Numbered from the stretch's first letter, positions 42,272 through 53,985 are shown. The stretch: DNA of 64,000 nt from Pyrenopolyporus hunteri (GCA_902806595.1 CADCXC010000038.1:4464001-4528000); one strand, 5' to 3'. A program made the numbers and translations. Notes: generated by a model not told the origin, from the sequence alone.

Positions 42272-42804
42272 CTTGGCGGTTGAGGGTATTGGTTCTCCTG
42301 TTTAGTTGTGCACTTTCGTTTGTTGCCTTTTGTTTATTACTTTTCGTAGTATCGTCCTCGCAAATTTGCGTCTATAGAGGTGGTAGTTGGGTTGATATCG
42401 GCGTGACAAACGGGGTCGTGGGATGAAGGTGTTGCGTAGTTGATGTCGGATGAAATGAAGCTTGGACCCGACTTTCTGCAGGCGAAGGGAAGCTGGAGCA
42501 GGCTGCCAGGAGCTTTCGTGTTTGCGGCAGCAGCAGCCTTGCCAAGGTTGGAGGTGCGGATGCCAGCAGGAAACTAGGGTGGTCCTTGCGTATTATTAAA
42601 TTACATAAGGCTGACAGGGGTACGTTCATTCGATGCTGACTTCAAACCTCGTTAACGCCGAAAATCGGCTGTATTCAATTTCGGGAACTGCATTCAGGGC
42701 TCTCGCATATAATTTGATAGGTTGGTTGGTTGACTCATTCGTTCTGAGATGTAAATCCTAAGTCCACGATTTCCAGGAGGCTTTGCCATGATTTATTTGG
42801 CATC
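42272..42804. other. divergent promoter region, UMP1 / ABC protein
   Basis: This 533-nt head-to-head promoter region is shared by UMP1 (minus) and the tandem ABC protein (plus). A minus-strand 85-codon frame at 42372-42629 has no recognisable content. No proteasome-associated control element (GGTGGCAAA-type) was seen in it. Confidence 0.5.
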
Positions 42805-44778
42805 ATGCGCTTTCCTTCAGCCCGTCCTCCCGTAATAAATATCGCCAATGGCACTTTCTACCGCCACCATCCCAACGCAGGGTCTATTCACCCGAACCCG
42901 GCCCTGTTCAAAAACTTGAATTTCACATTACCGTCTACTACCGAACCGCCAACACACTGGTATGTTGTTGGCCCATCCCTCAGTGGGAAAACAACCTTCT
43001 TGCAAATCTTGAGAGGGAGCCACCTTTGCTTTCCTCCGACCGCACGAAGCTATCCATATTTGTCTACGGAGGCTGTACCCCATAGGTTGAGGGTACCACA
43101 AAAGGCCATCCAGTACGTTGGCTTCAACAATGATGGATTCGCATCTAGTGTCACTACTTCAGCTTATCTGTCTGCCCGTTATGAATCTAAGCGTGAGAAT
43201 ACCGATTTCTCTCTTAGGGACTTTTTGCTAGGCAATACCGAACTCAACCCGCTGAAGCCGGCGTCTGAGGATGGACCGGATCCGGCTTTGTTAGATCGGG
43301 TGGTAAGAGACTTGAAGCTTTCCCAATTGCTAGATCTTCCTGTCGCATTTTTGAGTAATGGCCAAGGGCGGAGAGCTAGAATCGCAAGAGCACTTCTCAC
43401 TGCGCCCGAGGTGCTGTTGCTTGATGAACCTTTCATGGGCCTTGATCCACCTACGGTAGCTGGACTAAGTCCGCTCTTGCACGGTTTGGCAAGTAAAGCA
43501 AGCCCGAGGTTGGTACTGAGCGCAAGGCCACAGGATCCGATTCCTGACTGGACCACTCACCTGGTCTACTTGAGAGGAGATTGCCAAGTCGGAGCGATAG
43601 GCGAGAAACAAGCGGTTCTGGAGGAACTGAGGGGCTATGTTAGACAGGTATGGAACGGGACGTTAAAGGAGGATGAAAATCTGCCGGTCCACAGCCTCGT
43701 ACAAATGGGTAGGACTTTAACTGCCAAGGGAATACACGGGGAGGTTCTGATGGGTGAAGAAGACTCAAAAGCTCATAGCTCAACGGCAATTCAAGATTCA
43801 GGTTCATCGAGAAATATTGGGGAGCCCATTGTGGAGATGGATGGATGCAAGATACAATATCGTGAAAAAGTCGCTCTTGGAAATTGGCGACAGCAAATTA
43901 ATGGAGAAGAACGAGAAGGACTCGTGTGGACTGTTCGACGAGGAGAGCGGTGGGGTATATTCGGGCCCAACGGTTCCGGAAAGACAACTATCGTGTCACT
44001 CATCTGCTCCGACCATCCTCAGACTTATTCCCTACCTATTAAGCTCTTCGGCAGGAGTAGACTGCCGGAGCCCGGATCAGGTCAGCTACCCCTGACGTTC
44101 TGGGATATCCAGTCGCGAATTGGGCACTCCAGTCCCGAGGTCCACCAACACATGCCCCGGAATCTTACGATTAGGCAAGTTGTCGAGAACGCGTGGGCGG
44201 ACACGTTCCGCTCGAAAGCTAAGCTCGACGACCAATCAAAAGAGAAGGTGGAGGCATGTTTACGATGGTTCGAGGCTGAGTTGAACCCGGCTTATACGAG
44301 GCACTCGAAGCCTGCAGCCGACGCCCAAAAGAGTTCCGATACGCAATGGGCGGATGAATACATGTTTGGAGAACTGTCCTTCTCGGCACAGCGGGTCGCA
44401 CTTTTCTTACGAGCTGTAGTTAAAAACCCGGACATCGTCGTTTTGGATGAGGCGTGCAGCGGCATGGATGACGGCGTGCGAAACCGCTGCCTACTCTTCC
44501 TCGAGCACGGCGAGGAAAAGACGTATGCAAAACGTGACGATGGTTCGGAGGCTATAGTTGAGAGCGAGGCGTCAAAAGCGGGTACTGTTAAAGTCAGAGG
44601 GTTGAACGATAACCAGGCCCTAATCTGTATCAGTCACATCAGGGAGGAGATTCCAGACTGCATTAGAGAGTGGATTTGCCTGCCTGAGGCCAATTCAGGG
44701 GAACCCGCTAGATATGGAGTATCGGAGGCACCGCTTGGACGGGACGAAAAGAGCTGGAGACAAATCTGGGGCATGTAG
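42805..44778 (+). CDS. soluble tandem ABC ATPase (ModF/YDR061W-like)
   Basis: Single exon, 657 aa, ATG at 42805. Two ABC nucleotide-binding domains are present and no membrane span. Domain 1: Walker A GPSLSGKTT (residues 56-64), signature FLSNGQGRRARIARAL, Walker B VLLLDEPFMGLDP. It lacks a clear H-loop histidine (LSARPQD at the expected place). Domain 2: Walker A GPNGSGKTT (387-395), a degenerate signature LSFSAQRVALFLRA in place of LSGGQ, Walker B IVVLDEACSGMD, and an H-loop in CISHIREE. Yeast YDR061W and bacterial ModF/PhrA share this two-domain, membrane-free layout; their function is poorly known. Asymmetric catalytic sites suggest that one site hydrolyses ATP and the other mainly binds. 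It differs from ABCE/ABCF translation proteins, as no Fe-S domain or ABCF-type linker is seen. Confidence 0.88.
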   Translation: MRFPSARPPVINIANGTFYRHHPNAGSIHPNPALFKNLNFTLPSTTEPPTHWYVVGPSLSGKTTFLQILRGSHLCFPPTARSYPYLSTEAVPHRLRVPQKAIQYVGFNNDGFASSVTTSAYLSARYESKRENTDFSLRDFLLGNTELNPLKPASEDGPDPALLDRVVRDLKLSQLLDLPVAFLSNGQGRRARIARALLTAPEVLLLDEPFMGLDPPTVAGLSPLLHGLASKASPRLVLSARPQDPIPDWTTHLVYLRGDCQVGAIGEKQAVLEELRGYVRQVWNGTLKEDENLPVHSLVQMGRTLTAKGIHGEVLMGEEDSKAHSSTAIQDSGSSRNIGEPIVEMDGCKIQYREKVALGNWRQQINGEEREGLVWTVRRGERWGIFGPNGSGKTTIVSLICSDHPQTYSLPIKLFGRSRLPEPGSGQLPLTFWDIQSRIGHSSPEVHQHMPRNLTIRQVVENAWADTFRSKAKLDDQSKEKVEACLRWFEAELNPAYTRHSKPAADAQKSSDTQWADEYMFGELSFSAQRVALFLRAVVKNPDIVVLDEACSGMDDGVRNRCLLFLEHGEEKTYAKRDDGSEAIVESEASKAGTVKVRGLNDNQALICISHIREEIPDCIREWICLPEANSGEPARYGVSEAPLGRDEKSWRQIWGM

Positions 44779-45665
44779 AGATCTTGGTATATAAGCTCCA
44801 CTGTGGGTGTTTGGACGCGAATCTTAGCACGATAAATAACAAAAAATGGGATTTCCATGATGGTGGGTTGATTACCAGCGTCAAAGGCATATATAGAGAC
44901 GATGACTTCTGTATAGGATGGTGGGTGGATGTAATTGGGTAGGACATCCGTAGTATTTTGGCGGTTTGTGTGAGGAATAAATAAATTAATCGGAGGTCCG
45001 GGTTTTTAGGAGATAGGAGAATTTACTGAGGGCTGGGGAATTGGTGGCATGTCGCCGAAGATAGTACCTGCCTTAGGTACGCGCACGCGCACGCGCATAC
45101 AGTAGGTGGTACCTGGTACGTACCCTGCTTAGCTGCAAGGAACATTTCAGGGTAACCAATGCGGGTGCGCTACCGAGGGTGGTGTCGCAATTTAATACGG
45201 GGAACGGGGGCGCGGGCTGACTCCCGTTGCTGGGCAACGGTCGATCGTTGGCGCATCACGCACCAATTCCTCCCAGAAATCCATGGATACAACAAAACTC
45301 TTATTAGCCCTGAGGTAGCTGCCTTCGTGGCCCTGAGCTAGCTCCCCCACCGAGGATCAACTTCAACTTACCTTACATACACCTTGTGACACCGTCGACA
45401 GTCGATTCCGCGACCCTCAAATCTTGGTTGTTTTTGTTTGACTCTGATACCTCTTTACGTACCTATGCTTCCAATTAACGATATCTGCTACGCCGATTGA
45501 ACGAATTCGCTATTTGCTATTGATATCCAACCAGTTAAATTTCGTCGGACGATATATTCGTCATACACGATCTTGGAACCCACGGTCCACATTCCACATC
45601 CACAACAACACCAACGACTGTCTCATAGACGATTCCCTCGGCACCTTGGCCGATAATACTTCGCG
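44779..45665. other. intergenic region upstream of chitin synthase
   Basis: No supported gene. It holds a (GCGCAC)3 run at 45081-45098 and GGTACC words near 45110. The last 200 nt are rich in CA and ACC triplets, a likely leader for the chitin synthase gene. Frames up to 86 codons are without content. Confidence 0.5.
45081..45098. repeat. short GCGCAC tandem repeat
   Basis: Three units of GCGCAC, the last ending in T, form an alternating purine-pyrimidine run able to take a Z-DNA form. It lies 570 nt upstream of the chitin synthase frame. Confidence 0.8.
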
Positions 45666-48600
45666 ATGGACGGCACTCCCTCTCGACCGTCCGGATACGC
45701 ACTACCCAACTACGACGACGAACATGATCACATGTTGCACGGCTCAGGAGGGAATCCGGCAGCAGTGAGACTGTTAACATCGATGGAAGAGCCACTACAG
45801 GGTCCTCGACCGTATGTACTCCCGCCTATGCCAGACCCAGCATCACTACCCCCAGGCGTCGTTCCTCCTCCCCTATCTCCTGAGAAGGAGGTGAAAAAAG
45901 AGAAAAGGACCGTCACGATAGAGGAAGTCCCGGAGTACCTGGAGGAGCTCCAGACCCAAGAGGAAGGGCATGCGCCCGCGGCGCCTCCTGGTGAAGCTTA
46001 GTCGCCTTCTCCAGAAAGCGCCGCGCCGCTTCAGCGCAGGTCGGCCCTGAGGAGCAGAAACACTGTAAAGTTACAGAAGAAGAAAAAGTCCCCTCGCTTC
46101 ATCGAGGAGGAGCTCAAACAAAGCCTGCCAACGATACCCGAGGGGCCATCCCCGAGAAGAAGTTCTCTTCTCAATAGCAGAGCAGCCAAAAACAACCACC
46201 ACAACTCCCCAAGCAAGCCCAGCAGCCCCGGCCCTAATGACAGTAGCTCACCAAAGAAACCTGATAGTATCCGACCGTCGCCTCGCCGAGTATACCAAAC
46301 ATCGATTAGATCGACGCATTCACGAGCATCATCCATTCTAGACCCACCCCACATTGCTCCGATGGACTCGGCGTATGAGCAATATCGATCGCGAGATATC
46401 GATTCCCCCCGACCTTGGACCCCGTCGTCGAGGATGACCACAGGGTCTGACTACACCCGCCCGCCGCCGTCTAGCGGGCAATATGAGCCGGCGGACATCG
46501 ACGGCTATCCTAGGCCAGGTACTCCGTCTTCCAGATATGGCGGGAGTCCGCGAAGACCGCTACCTCGTGCTCCCCAGTACAACGCCGCCTCGGTTCGAGA
46601 CTCTCAGTACACTGCCGAAGACGCGACCGTAAATATTCCTCTAGACGAAGGTCACGACGACGTGTTTGGGCCCGAATCAGATCTCAGCGACAACCGGCCA
46701 TACAGCGACTCCTACGCTGCGCAATCGCAAGTCACCCTTAGTGAGGAGGACTCGCAAGCGCCCATCGGGGAGAAATTCGAGCATTACGGCGCCGCGCCGG
46801 AAGGCAGACAAGAGCGTCGCGGTGTCCGCGCCCCGCTTACTTCTAAAAAGGAGGTGCAGCTAATTAATGGCGAGCTAATTCTCGAATGTAAGATCCCAAC
46901 CATCCTCTACAGCTTCCTGCCCCGTCGCGACGAGGTCGAGTTCACGCATATGCGATATACGGCTGTGACCTGCGACCCCGATGATTTTGTGGAAAAGGGG
47001 TATAAGCTGCGACAAAACATCGGCCGGACCACCAGGGAGACGGAACTCTTCATCTGCGTTACCATGTACAATGAGGACGAGATTGACTTCACTCGGACGA
47101 TGCACGCCATCATGAAGAACGTGAGCCACTTCTGCGGGCGCAACAAGTCCCGTACATGGGGTGAGAACGGATGGCAGAAGATAGTTGTCTGCATCGTGTC
47201 TGATGGCCGAGAGAAAGTCCATCCTAGAACGCTTGATGCGCTGGCTGCGATGGGCGTCTACCAGCACGGCATCGCCAAGAACTTCGTCAACCAGAAGGCG
47301 GTGCAAGCTCACGTATACGAGTATACGACACAAGTATCTCTCGACTCGGACCTGAAATTCAAGGGTGCCGAGAAGGGAATTGTGCCTTGCCAGATGATAT
47401 TCTGTCTCAAAGAAAGAAATCAGCGGAAGCTCAACTCGCACCGTTGGTTCTTCAACGCCTTCGGGAAGGCTCTGAACCCCAATGTCTGCATTTTGCTCGA
47501 TGTGGGTACAAAACCCGGGTCAAACTCCCTGTACCACCTCTGGAAAGCGTTTGATACCGACTCCAACGTCGCCGGCGCTTGCGGTGAGATCAAAGCCATG
47601 AAAGGGAAGCTGGGGAGCAACCTCCTGAACCCTCTAGTCGCATCGCAAAACTTTGAGTACAAGATGTCTAATATCCTGGATAAGCCCCTTGAATCCGTGT
47701 TCGGTTACATTACGGTGCTGCCAGGAGCTTTGAGCGCGTACCGGTACCACGCGTTACAAAATGATGAGACAGGCCACGGCCCGCTCAGTCAGTACTTCAA
47801 GGGAGAGACGTTACACGGTCAGCATGCTGATGTGTTTACGGCGAACATGTACTTGGCTGAAGATCGTATCCTGTGCTGGGAATTGGTCGCGAAGAGGAAT
47901 GAGAGGTGGGTGTTGAAATACGTGAAAGGTTGCACTGGTGAGACGGATGTGCCTGGTAAGTTTCCTCCCCCTATCATGTTAACGTAGGTATATTCAATCA
48001 CTAACGGTGTATTAGATACTGTCCCTGAGTTCATCTCCCAACGACGACGGTGGCTTAACGGCGCCTTTTTCGCTGCCGTGTACTCGCTGGTACACTTCAA
48101 GCAAGTCTGGACGACGGACCACACCGTCGCCCGCAAAGTGCTTCTACATATCGAATTCGTCTACCAGTTCCTCCAGCTCCTATTCACCTTCTTCTCGCTC
48201 GCTAATTTCTACCTCGCCTTCTACTTCATCGGCGGTGGGCTTACGGATCCTGCCATCGACCCGTTCGGGCATAACATCGCGTTGTACATATTCACCGTGC
48301 TGCGATACACGTGCGTCCTCTTGATCAGCATGCAGTTCATCGTCTCGCTCGGTAACCGGCCGCAGGGCGCTAAAAACCTCTACTTGATGAGCATGATCAT
48401 ATACGGCGTTATCATGGCTTACAATACATTCGCGTGCATCTTCATCGTCATCCACACCGTCAAGAGCAACGAGCTGTCGCTCGGTAAGAACGTGTTCACG
48501 AACCTCATTGTCTCGACGGCGTCGACGGTCGGGCTGTACTTCCTCATGAGCTTCCTGTACCTAGACCCGTGGCACATGTTCACCAGCTCGGCGCAGTACT

Positions 48601-49184
48601 TCGCGCTGCTGCCCAGCTACATCTGCACGCTGCAGGTGTACGCCTTCTGCAACACGCACGACGTGACGTGGGGCACCAAGGGCGACAACGTGATGAAGAC
48701 GGACCTGGGCATCGCGGTGGGCAAGGGCAGCTTCGTCGAGCTCGAGATGCCCAGCGAGCAGCTCGACATCGACTCGGGGTACGACGAGGCGCTCCGCAAC
48801 CTCCGCGACCGCGTCGAGGTGCCCAAGCAGCCGACGTCCGAGGCCCAGATGCAGGAGGACTACTACCGCAGCGTGCGCACGTACATGGTCGTCAGCTGGA
48901 TGATCGCCAACTCCATCCTCGCCATGGCCGTCAGCGAGGCCTACGGCTACAAGGACGTGGGCAACAACTTCTACCTCACCTTCATCCTCTGGTCCGTCGC
49001 CGCCCTCGCCCTCTTCCGCGCCCTCGGCAGCACCACCTTCGCCATCCTCAACGCCGTCAACATGGTCGTCGAGGGCCGCGTCCGCCTCAGCCTCAAGGTC
49101 CCCGAGTGGATCCCCGAGTGGTTCGGCGGCGTGAGGAGCAAGATCAGCGATACCATGACGAGCATTAGTAGCAGCGTGCGGTAG
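45666..49184 (+). CDS. class I chitin synthase, with an in-frame TAG in the 5' part
   Basis: Polymerises UDP-GlcNAc into chitin at the plasma membrane. One frame runs 45666-47955, is joined over a 60-nt GTAAGT...TTAG intron (ACTAACG branch), and continues 48016-49184. A single TAG at 45999-46001 breaks this frame. From the ATG at 46362 the spliced product is 920 aa, a normal family length. Landmarks: an acidic N-terminal region, CVTMYNEDEIDFTRTMHAIM, HRWFFNAFGKALNPNV, the AEDRIL acidic motif, and the QRRRW product motif at 48039-48053, then about seven membrane segments. The KSRTWGENGWQKIVVCIVSDG segment favours class I over class III. Sequence upstream of 46362 back to 45666 is also protein-like (Lys/Pro/Ser-rich; KKEKRTVTIEEVPEYLEEL). 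The true start, or a hidden 105-nt intron (45935-46039, GTACCT...CGCAG) that would skip the TAG and keep frame, is undecided. Confidence 0.9.
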
Positions 49185-51484
49185 CGGCAGCGGTAGCGGT
49201 AGCGAATTTGGGACGGCTTCGCCGGGTTTTATATACCAAGGGGTGGTGGTGGTGGATAGGCGCATCGGAGAAGGGGAGTACGGGTACAATTACCTACCTA
49301 TCTACCTACCTATTATACCTAGGTAAGGTAGGTTTTATGCTTTGATTCATGAAGGTGTTTGAACTTGTTATGGTTTTTTCTGTTTTTCATTTTCGGTGCT
49401 TTCCTAGTTGTTTGTTTGTTTTTACATGCGCCGGCACTTAGAAAGGTCGAACGAATTGGACGATATATCCGGGACTCGAAACGTGATGCCCTGCGCGCAA
49501 GGAGTTGCGGCTCGTATGAATGGGACCGGGGGGGAAGGAGGCCGGGCGAGGGGGCAAGGGGTTTACGCGCTTCGTTGAGTGCGGTGCATAAGATGATACC
49601 TTAGGAGGACGGAGGGCAGGGGGAGGGAGGCGGAGGCGGCTCACATGTACTCTATAGGTGTAATTACCGCTTCGCTTCGGTCCTGAATGGGCCGTCGACG
49701 AGTCGAACGCGCTATGAGATAGGAAAGGGGAGGGGAAATGGGAAATGATACCTCGTCTATTTGGCTTTAGCTGTTGATCGCGTCGTGATAATGTAGTGGG
49801 TGTTCGTCCTCTTAGAGCGTCTCTCGTAAACGTCCGCATCTTAATCCTTGGCTCAATTACGAACAGTGTTCCTTGGTGCTTGGTAAGGTCTATCTATTGT
49901 GCCCAATAATTAGCAATCGGCTCTTCTATACGCAAGCAATTCTAGTATTCGTAGACATGTTCCTATCAGTGAAACCCCATTTCTTCACTAGCAACACGTC
50001 CCACTACCCTATCGTACATCCGGGGACTGAGTCAAAATTTGATGGAGACGATGTGCCATCGTACATTCCCCTATCTTTCAAGCGCCACGCTTGCTATGAC
50101 GAGTTTAACAGCGAGGAGTTACCACATAGCGAAACGTCCCGTACTATATGCCAGGTTCCCCTCCCTGGTTCTCGATCTTCGACTAGGGCATCACATGGAA
50201 AGGCCCCGAGAAGTAAGGGGCGTTTGCGTAATGCGGGTGTTGGGGGGAGAGTGAAAAAGCATGTAGAGATAGGGTTAGGGTTAGGGTTCTTCTTGGAGAG
50301 TACCTCAAGTAATTCGAATAATGTACGCTGAGACACGGGGTATTAGGGGCAGAATTGGTTTTTGCCACCGTGACAAGAGGCCTCCAGATTTCTAGTAAGA
50401 GAGTTTCTTTTCGAGCATATATCACGGCTTGTAGGTACCAACCTCATTTGCGTCGGTTCTCCCATTCCGCATTCCTCAACGATGATTCCATTTATCTAGG
50501 GTTTACGACAACCTCAAAATACATCTCTGTGACTAACGTTGCATATACTAGGCCAAATGTCTCGGATGGGATCGGCCATATTCGCCGCGTCCCCAAGTGT
50601 CTCATCCCCGCTAGGTACTCCTGATCTAGAGGCTGGTTCCCTTATCGACGGTATCGAGGCCTGGGCCTGTTGGCTTTGGCGGGCGTTAGATAAGCGGGTG
50701 GCGTTTGCGCCATGTCTTGGTTTGTTAACCGCCTGCCGTTGGAGGTAAGAATTATTTTGAGTCCTGGGAAGCGTTAGTTAGGTCGAGCCAGGGCTCGCAT
50801 TATTGTGAATCGATCTCTTAAAACTCATAGTGTCGTTAATCCAAATACGTGATGTAATGTATACCACTTTCTATACTTACATAGTAACGGAATGGTCTCG
50901 CTCTTTAAACGTTGGAAGAATCCTATAGATGTCATTATCCACCCCAACTGGCGGCGATGCTCGATAGCGTGTCCGACTATTAAACTCGGATTCTAGCCGA
51001 AGAAGTTAGTATCGACTTGTAGCCCTGCGGACTTGGTTACTGAAGCGCAAGCCCAGGGTTTTAGTTTGAAGGACAGCCTCCTACAACTTTTGCTTTTGGA
51101 TTGTCCTTTTTAGGGTCTAGATGGCGCCGGAAGAGGTTGCCGCTGCTTCTTGTGCGCAGGGGCCAGTCAATACATGTCTCGGCATCTTCCTTTTCCCTAA
51201 CTCTAGGTCGAACTCGGTATTGACAATAGCCAAACGATCGACACAAGACTACGCTTACATAGGTATAATTTCGAGATTGATATGCACTTGGCTGATGGCA
51301 AGGAGGTTAAAATTTTCTTGCCTTAACATTCTTGAGTAGAAACCGCAGTTTATGATGTTGCTAGACCCCTAATCGAAAGACTTCAAGAGTCATGGCTTAC
51401 CTCGCGCCATTCAGGCAGCAGGGGTCCCGGGGTCTTGATCTTTCGCCCAAAGATAGGAAGTCATGAACCTTGAGCGACGGCATC
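49185..51484. other. 2.3 kb gene-free region
   Basis: No supported gene between the chitin synthase and the 7TM-RGS gene. The plus frame 49873-50331 starts with TTG and has no recognisable content; the 50539-50748 frame is chance-level. A telomere-type tract lies at 50270. AGGTA/TACCT words recur at 49292-49334 just after the chitin synthase stop. Confidence 0.5.
50270..50288. repeat. interstitial telomere-type tract, TTAGGG units
   Basis: Three exact head-to-tail TAGGGT units plus one T. The orientation is opposite to the tract at 7557. It is 1.2 kb upstream of the 7TM-RGS gene and may serve as a telobox-type factor site. Confidence 0.9.
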
Positions 51485-53433
51485 ATGGCAGGCCAAGCAA
51501 AACTCGATCTATACTCGCTCCCTCCAAGCCCACCTAACTTCGACGCTGTGGGCATATTCTACATTACCTTCTGCGCAACATGGACGCTCCTCCTGCTCAT
51601 CGGCATGGCGTTTCTGATCGTCAACCGCAATAATCCGATTATCAAGATTCGCGGTCTACCCCTATCGCTCACGGCTATCCTTTTTCTCCATGCGTACTGG
51701 ATCCTAGCCCAAATCACATATCCCATCGGGATGGCTCTTCCTGTCGTTGCCGCGTACGATGTCCAGTACTTCTTCATGGGCATCTGGTTTCCGCTGGGTG
51801 TCGCCATGTTCCATGCCTCTAATACCCGCTTCTTATACGTCGCCAAACTACAGAAGCAGTATGCTCAGTCCTCAGGCGTTAGGAGGAGGCATGGCTGCAA
51901 CGGAGCCGACACGTCGTGGCTTTGCCGTCTAAGGAATATGGATTATCCGACGAGGATCCTGATTTATATTGGACTCGGTATAATAGTCCAGGTATGCATT
52001 TGGTCGTCTGGTTTCGGTTTTAATAGTACAACTCACTCTAAAATCCCATCAGGTCCTACTAACTGTCAGCATGTGGCTCGCCTGTAGCAAGTACCACCCC
52101 TCGTTCGGTATTGCTGGTACGGGGCTCCCCGACGCATCACTTGACGTGCAAATGCTGGAAATGAGCCGGGGGTGGGAATGGTGGCCGTCAGCACTATGGC
52201 AGGTAATTTGGACGTGGATAGTAAGTTTACAAGCTGCATATATCTGGGCAGCCGTTCGTATTAACTTGCACAGATAGCACCTATAATGATCTGGAAAGCA
52301 TGGGGTATTCGAGATACGTTAGGCTGGCGGTTTCAAACTATCGGATGTTGCCTCTCTAAGTGAGTTCTGCTCATCTTCCAAGTAACCTTCCTGCCATTGA
52401 CAATTTGCTAGCCTCCACGCGACGCCCATGTGGCTCATATCAATGTACGTCCCTGCTTTTGCGCCGGTGAACAAATATTTTGCCCCAAGCGAATGGTAAG
52501 TAGCCTAGAAGTCGAAACGACGTCTGAGTATAGATATCGAGTCCTAACAAATATAGGATTCACCTTTCGGTCATGATGTTCGAGATCCTCACCGTATTCG
52601 TCCCTTGCGGGCTAGTTATGCGGCATCAAGGTCTGCGTAGAAGAGCAGCTGATTCAAACGCTAAGTGGAGCACGACGTCCCAGACAACATTAAGAACATC
52701 GATGCTTGGTGAATGGAAGTCTGCTTCTCTGATGGAAAAGGGGATCACTGTCGATATTCTAGACAAGGAGTCCAGCGAGCGTCTATTTACGATGAGTGCG
52801 CTCGATTATGTGCTGAAGGAGAATCCGACTCCGCTACAGGAATTCTCGGCTTTAAGGGATTTCTCAGGAGAAAACGTCGCGTTCTTGACGCGCGTTGCTT
52901 CCTGGAAGTCTTCGTGGCCAGAGACGACGGACGAGGACCATGTGCGTGATGCATTCAACCGCGCCTTGGTGATTTACACCGACTTCGTCAGCCCTCGAGA
53001 TGCCGAATTCCCTATCAATCTTTCGTCGCAGGACCTCAAGCACCTTGAGTTAATATTTGAGAAACCCGCCCGAATCGTATGCGGCGAAGCGCGTGTGAAT
53101 CCGGCCACGCCATTCGCAATCGACGGAGGCCCGCAAGCTCAAGCTCGGGGTGGCGACGATGCTACAGATCTCTCGCACGATTGGATCGAGCTAGGGGAGG
53201 TAGCCGGCAGGATACAATATGTGGGCGAGGTATCCGACGCTTTCAACGCTAGTGTATTCGATCGTGCGCAGGCGCATATCAAGTATCTAGTTTTGACGAA
53301 TACCTGGCCTAAGTTTGTTACCGAGGTGCGGCAACAGAGGCGTTCCGTTGAATCGGAGCGGACCGATCATACCGGCGACTCGCAAACGACGCTTGTGACT
53401 CGAGTATCGCATTTCTTACGGTCTATCCTCTAA
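51485..53433 (+). CDS. 7TM-RGS hybrid regulator of G-protein signalling (GprK / MoRgs7-like)
   Basis: Five exons: 51485-51991, 52053-52220, 52274-52359, 52412-52495 and 52557-53433, giving 573 aa. Introns are 52-61 nt. The first ATG of the frame is at 51485; the frame's upstream extension has only a TTG. The N-terminal half (to about residue 300) has seven hydrophobic spans, including FYITFCATWTLLLLIGMAFL, LTAILFLHAYWILAQITYPI and the spliced segment WTWI/IAPIMIWKAWG. The C-terminal half is an RGS domain starting near residue 350 (LDYVLKENPTPLQEFSAL, then FLTRVASWKSSW) and ending DRAQAHIKYLVLTNTWPKF. RGS domains speed GTP hydrolysis by G-alpha. The receptor-RGS layout is known from Aspergillus GprK, Magnaporthe Rgs7 and plant RGS1. 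About 90 residues seem inserted in the middle of the RGS fold. Confidence 0.88.
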
Positions 53434-53985
53434 ATATTATGAAAAAAGGAGCTCTATAATGCGGGGAGGTTTCGTTTGTTAATCTATACCCAAACGGCTG
53501 GTTGTACACTCTATGACGACCGGGAAGCTGTACAGCTATTCTCTTAATACATGCATACTATTATTTGGGTAATCTTGGGGATAAAAATATACCTGACTGG
53601 TGGTTATTGGTGTATTGGAGTTTATTTACTAGACGGCTCGCCCGATACGGACAATGTTCATGTAGCCTCTTTCAGGATAAGACAGGGCTAAATAGAGGGT
53701 GATGATGTGTTAGTATAAATGTCGCCGTAAATCTATATCCCTCCCGGTCCTTTATATAACGGAACCACATACAGAACAAGACATTCATGATATGCTAATG
53801 AGAGAAGGTCGCAATCAATACAGCCATGGCTTTGGCGTACCCGACGGAATGGGATTGTTAAGAGCATCTGGTGGTAAGTCATCCCGCCAGTACTGATATA
53901 TGAATAGAGAGGTGTCCGGCGCAGTGCATTCTTCAGAGTATTGGCCCGAAGCTAAAGATCGTTAGAACACGTTCGTTGCTTCAAC
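53434..53985. other. convergent intergenic region
   Basis: This gap lies between the 3' ends of the 7TM-RGS gene (plus) and the secreted protein (minus). It is AT-rich and without frames above 60 codons. Nothing else seen. Confidence 0.5.

Noticed and set aside
46031..46441. 136-codon minus frame opposite the chitin synthase 5' part
   Set aside because: It is Leu-rich because it is antisense to a Lys/Ser-rich coding stretch. The plus frame is continuous with the chitin synthase.
48561..49289. Long plus- and minus-strand frames (199 and 242 codons) over the chitin synthase 3' end
   Set aside because: They are shadows created by strong GC3 bias. The chitin synthase frame has membrane segments and runs straight from the QRRRW motif.
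49873..50331. 152-codon plus frame upstream of the 7TM-RGS gene
   Set aside because: It starts with TTG, has mixed content without motif, and runs across the telomere-type tract.
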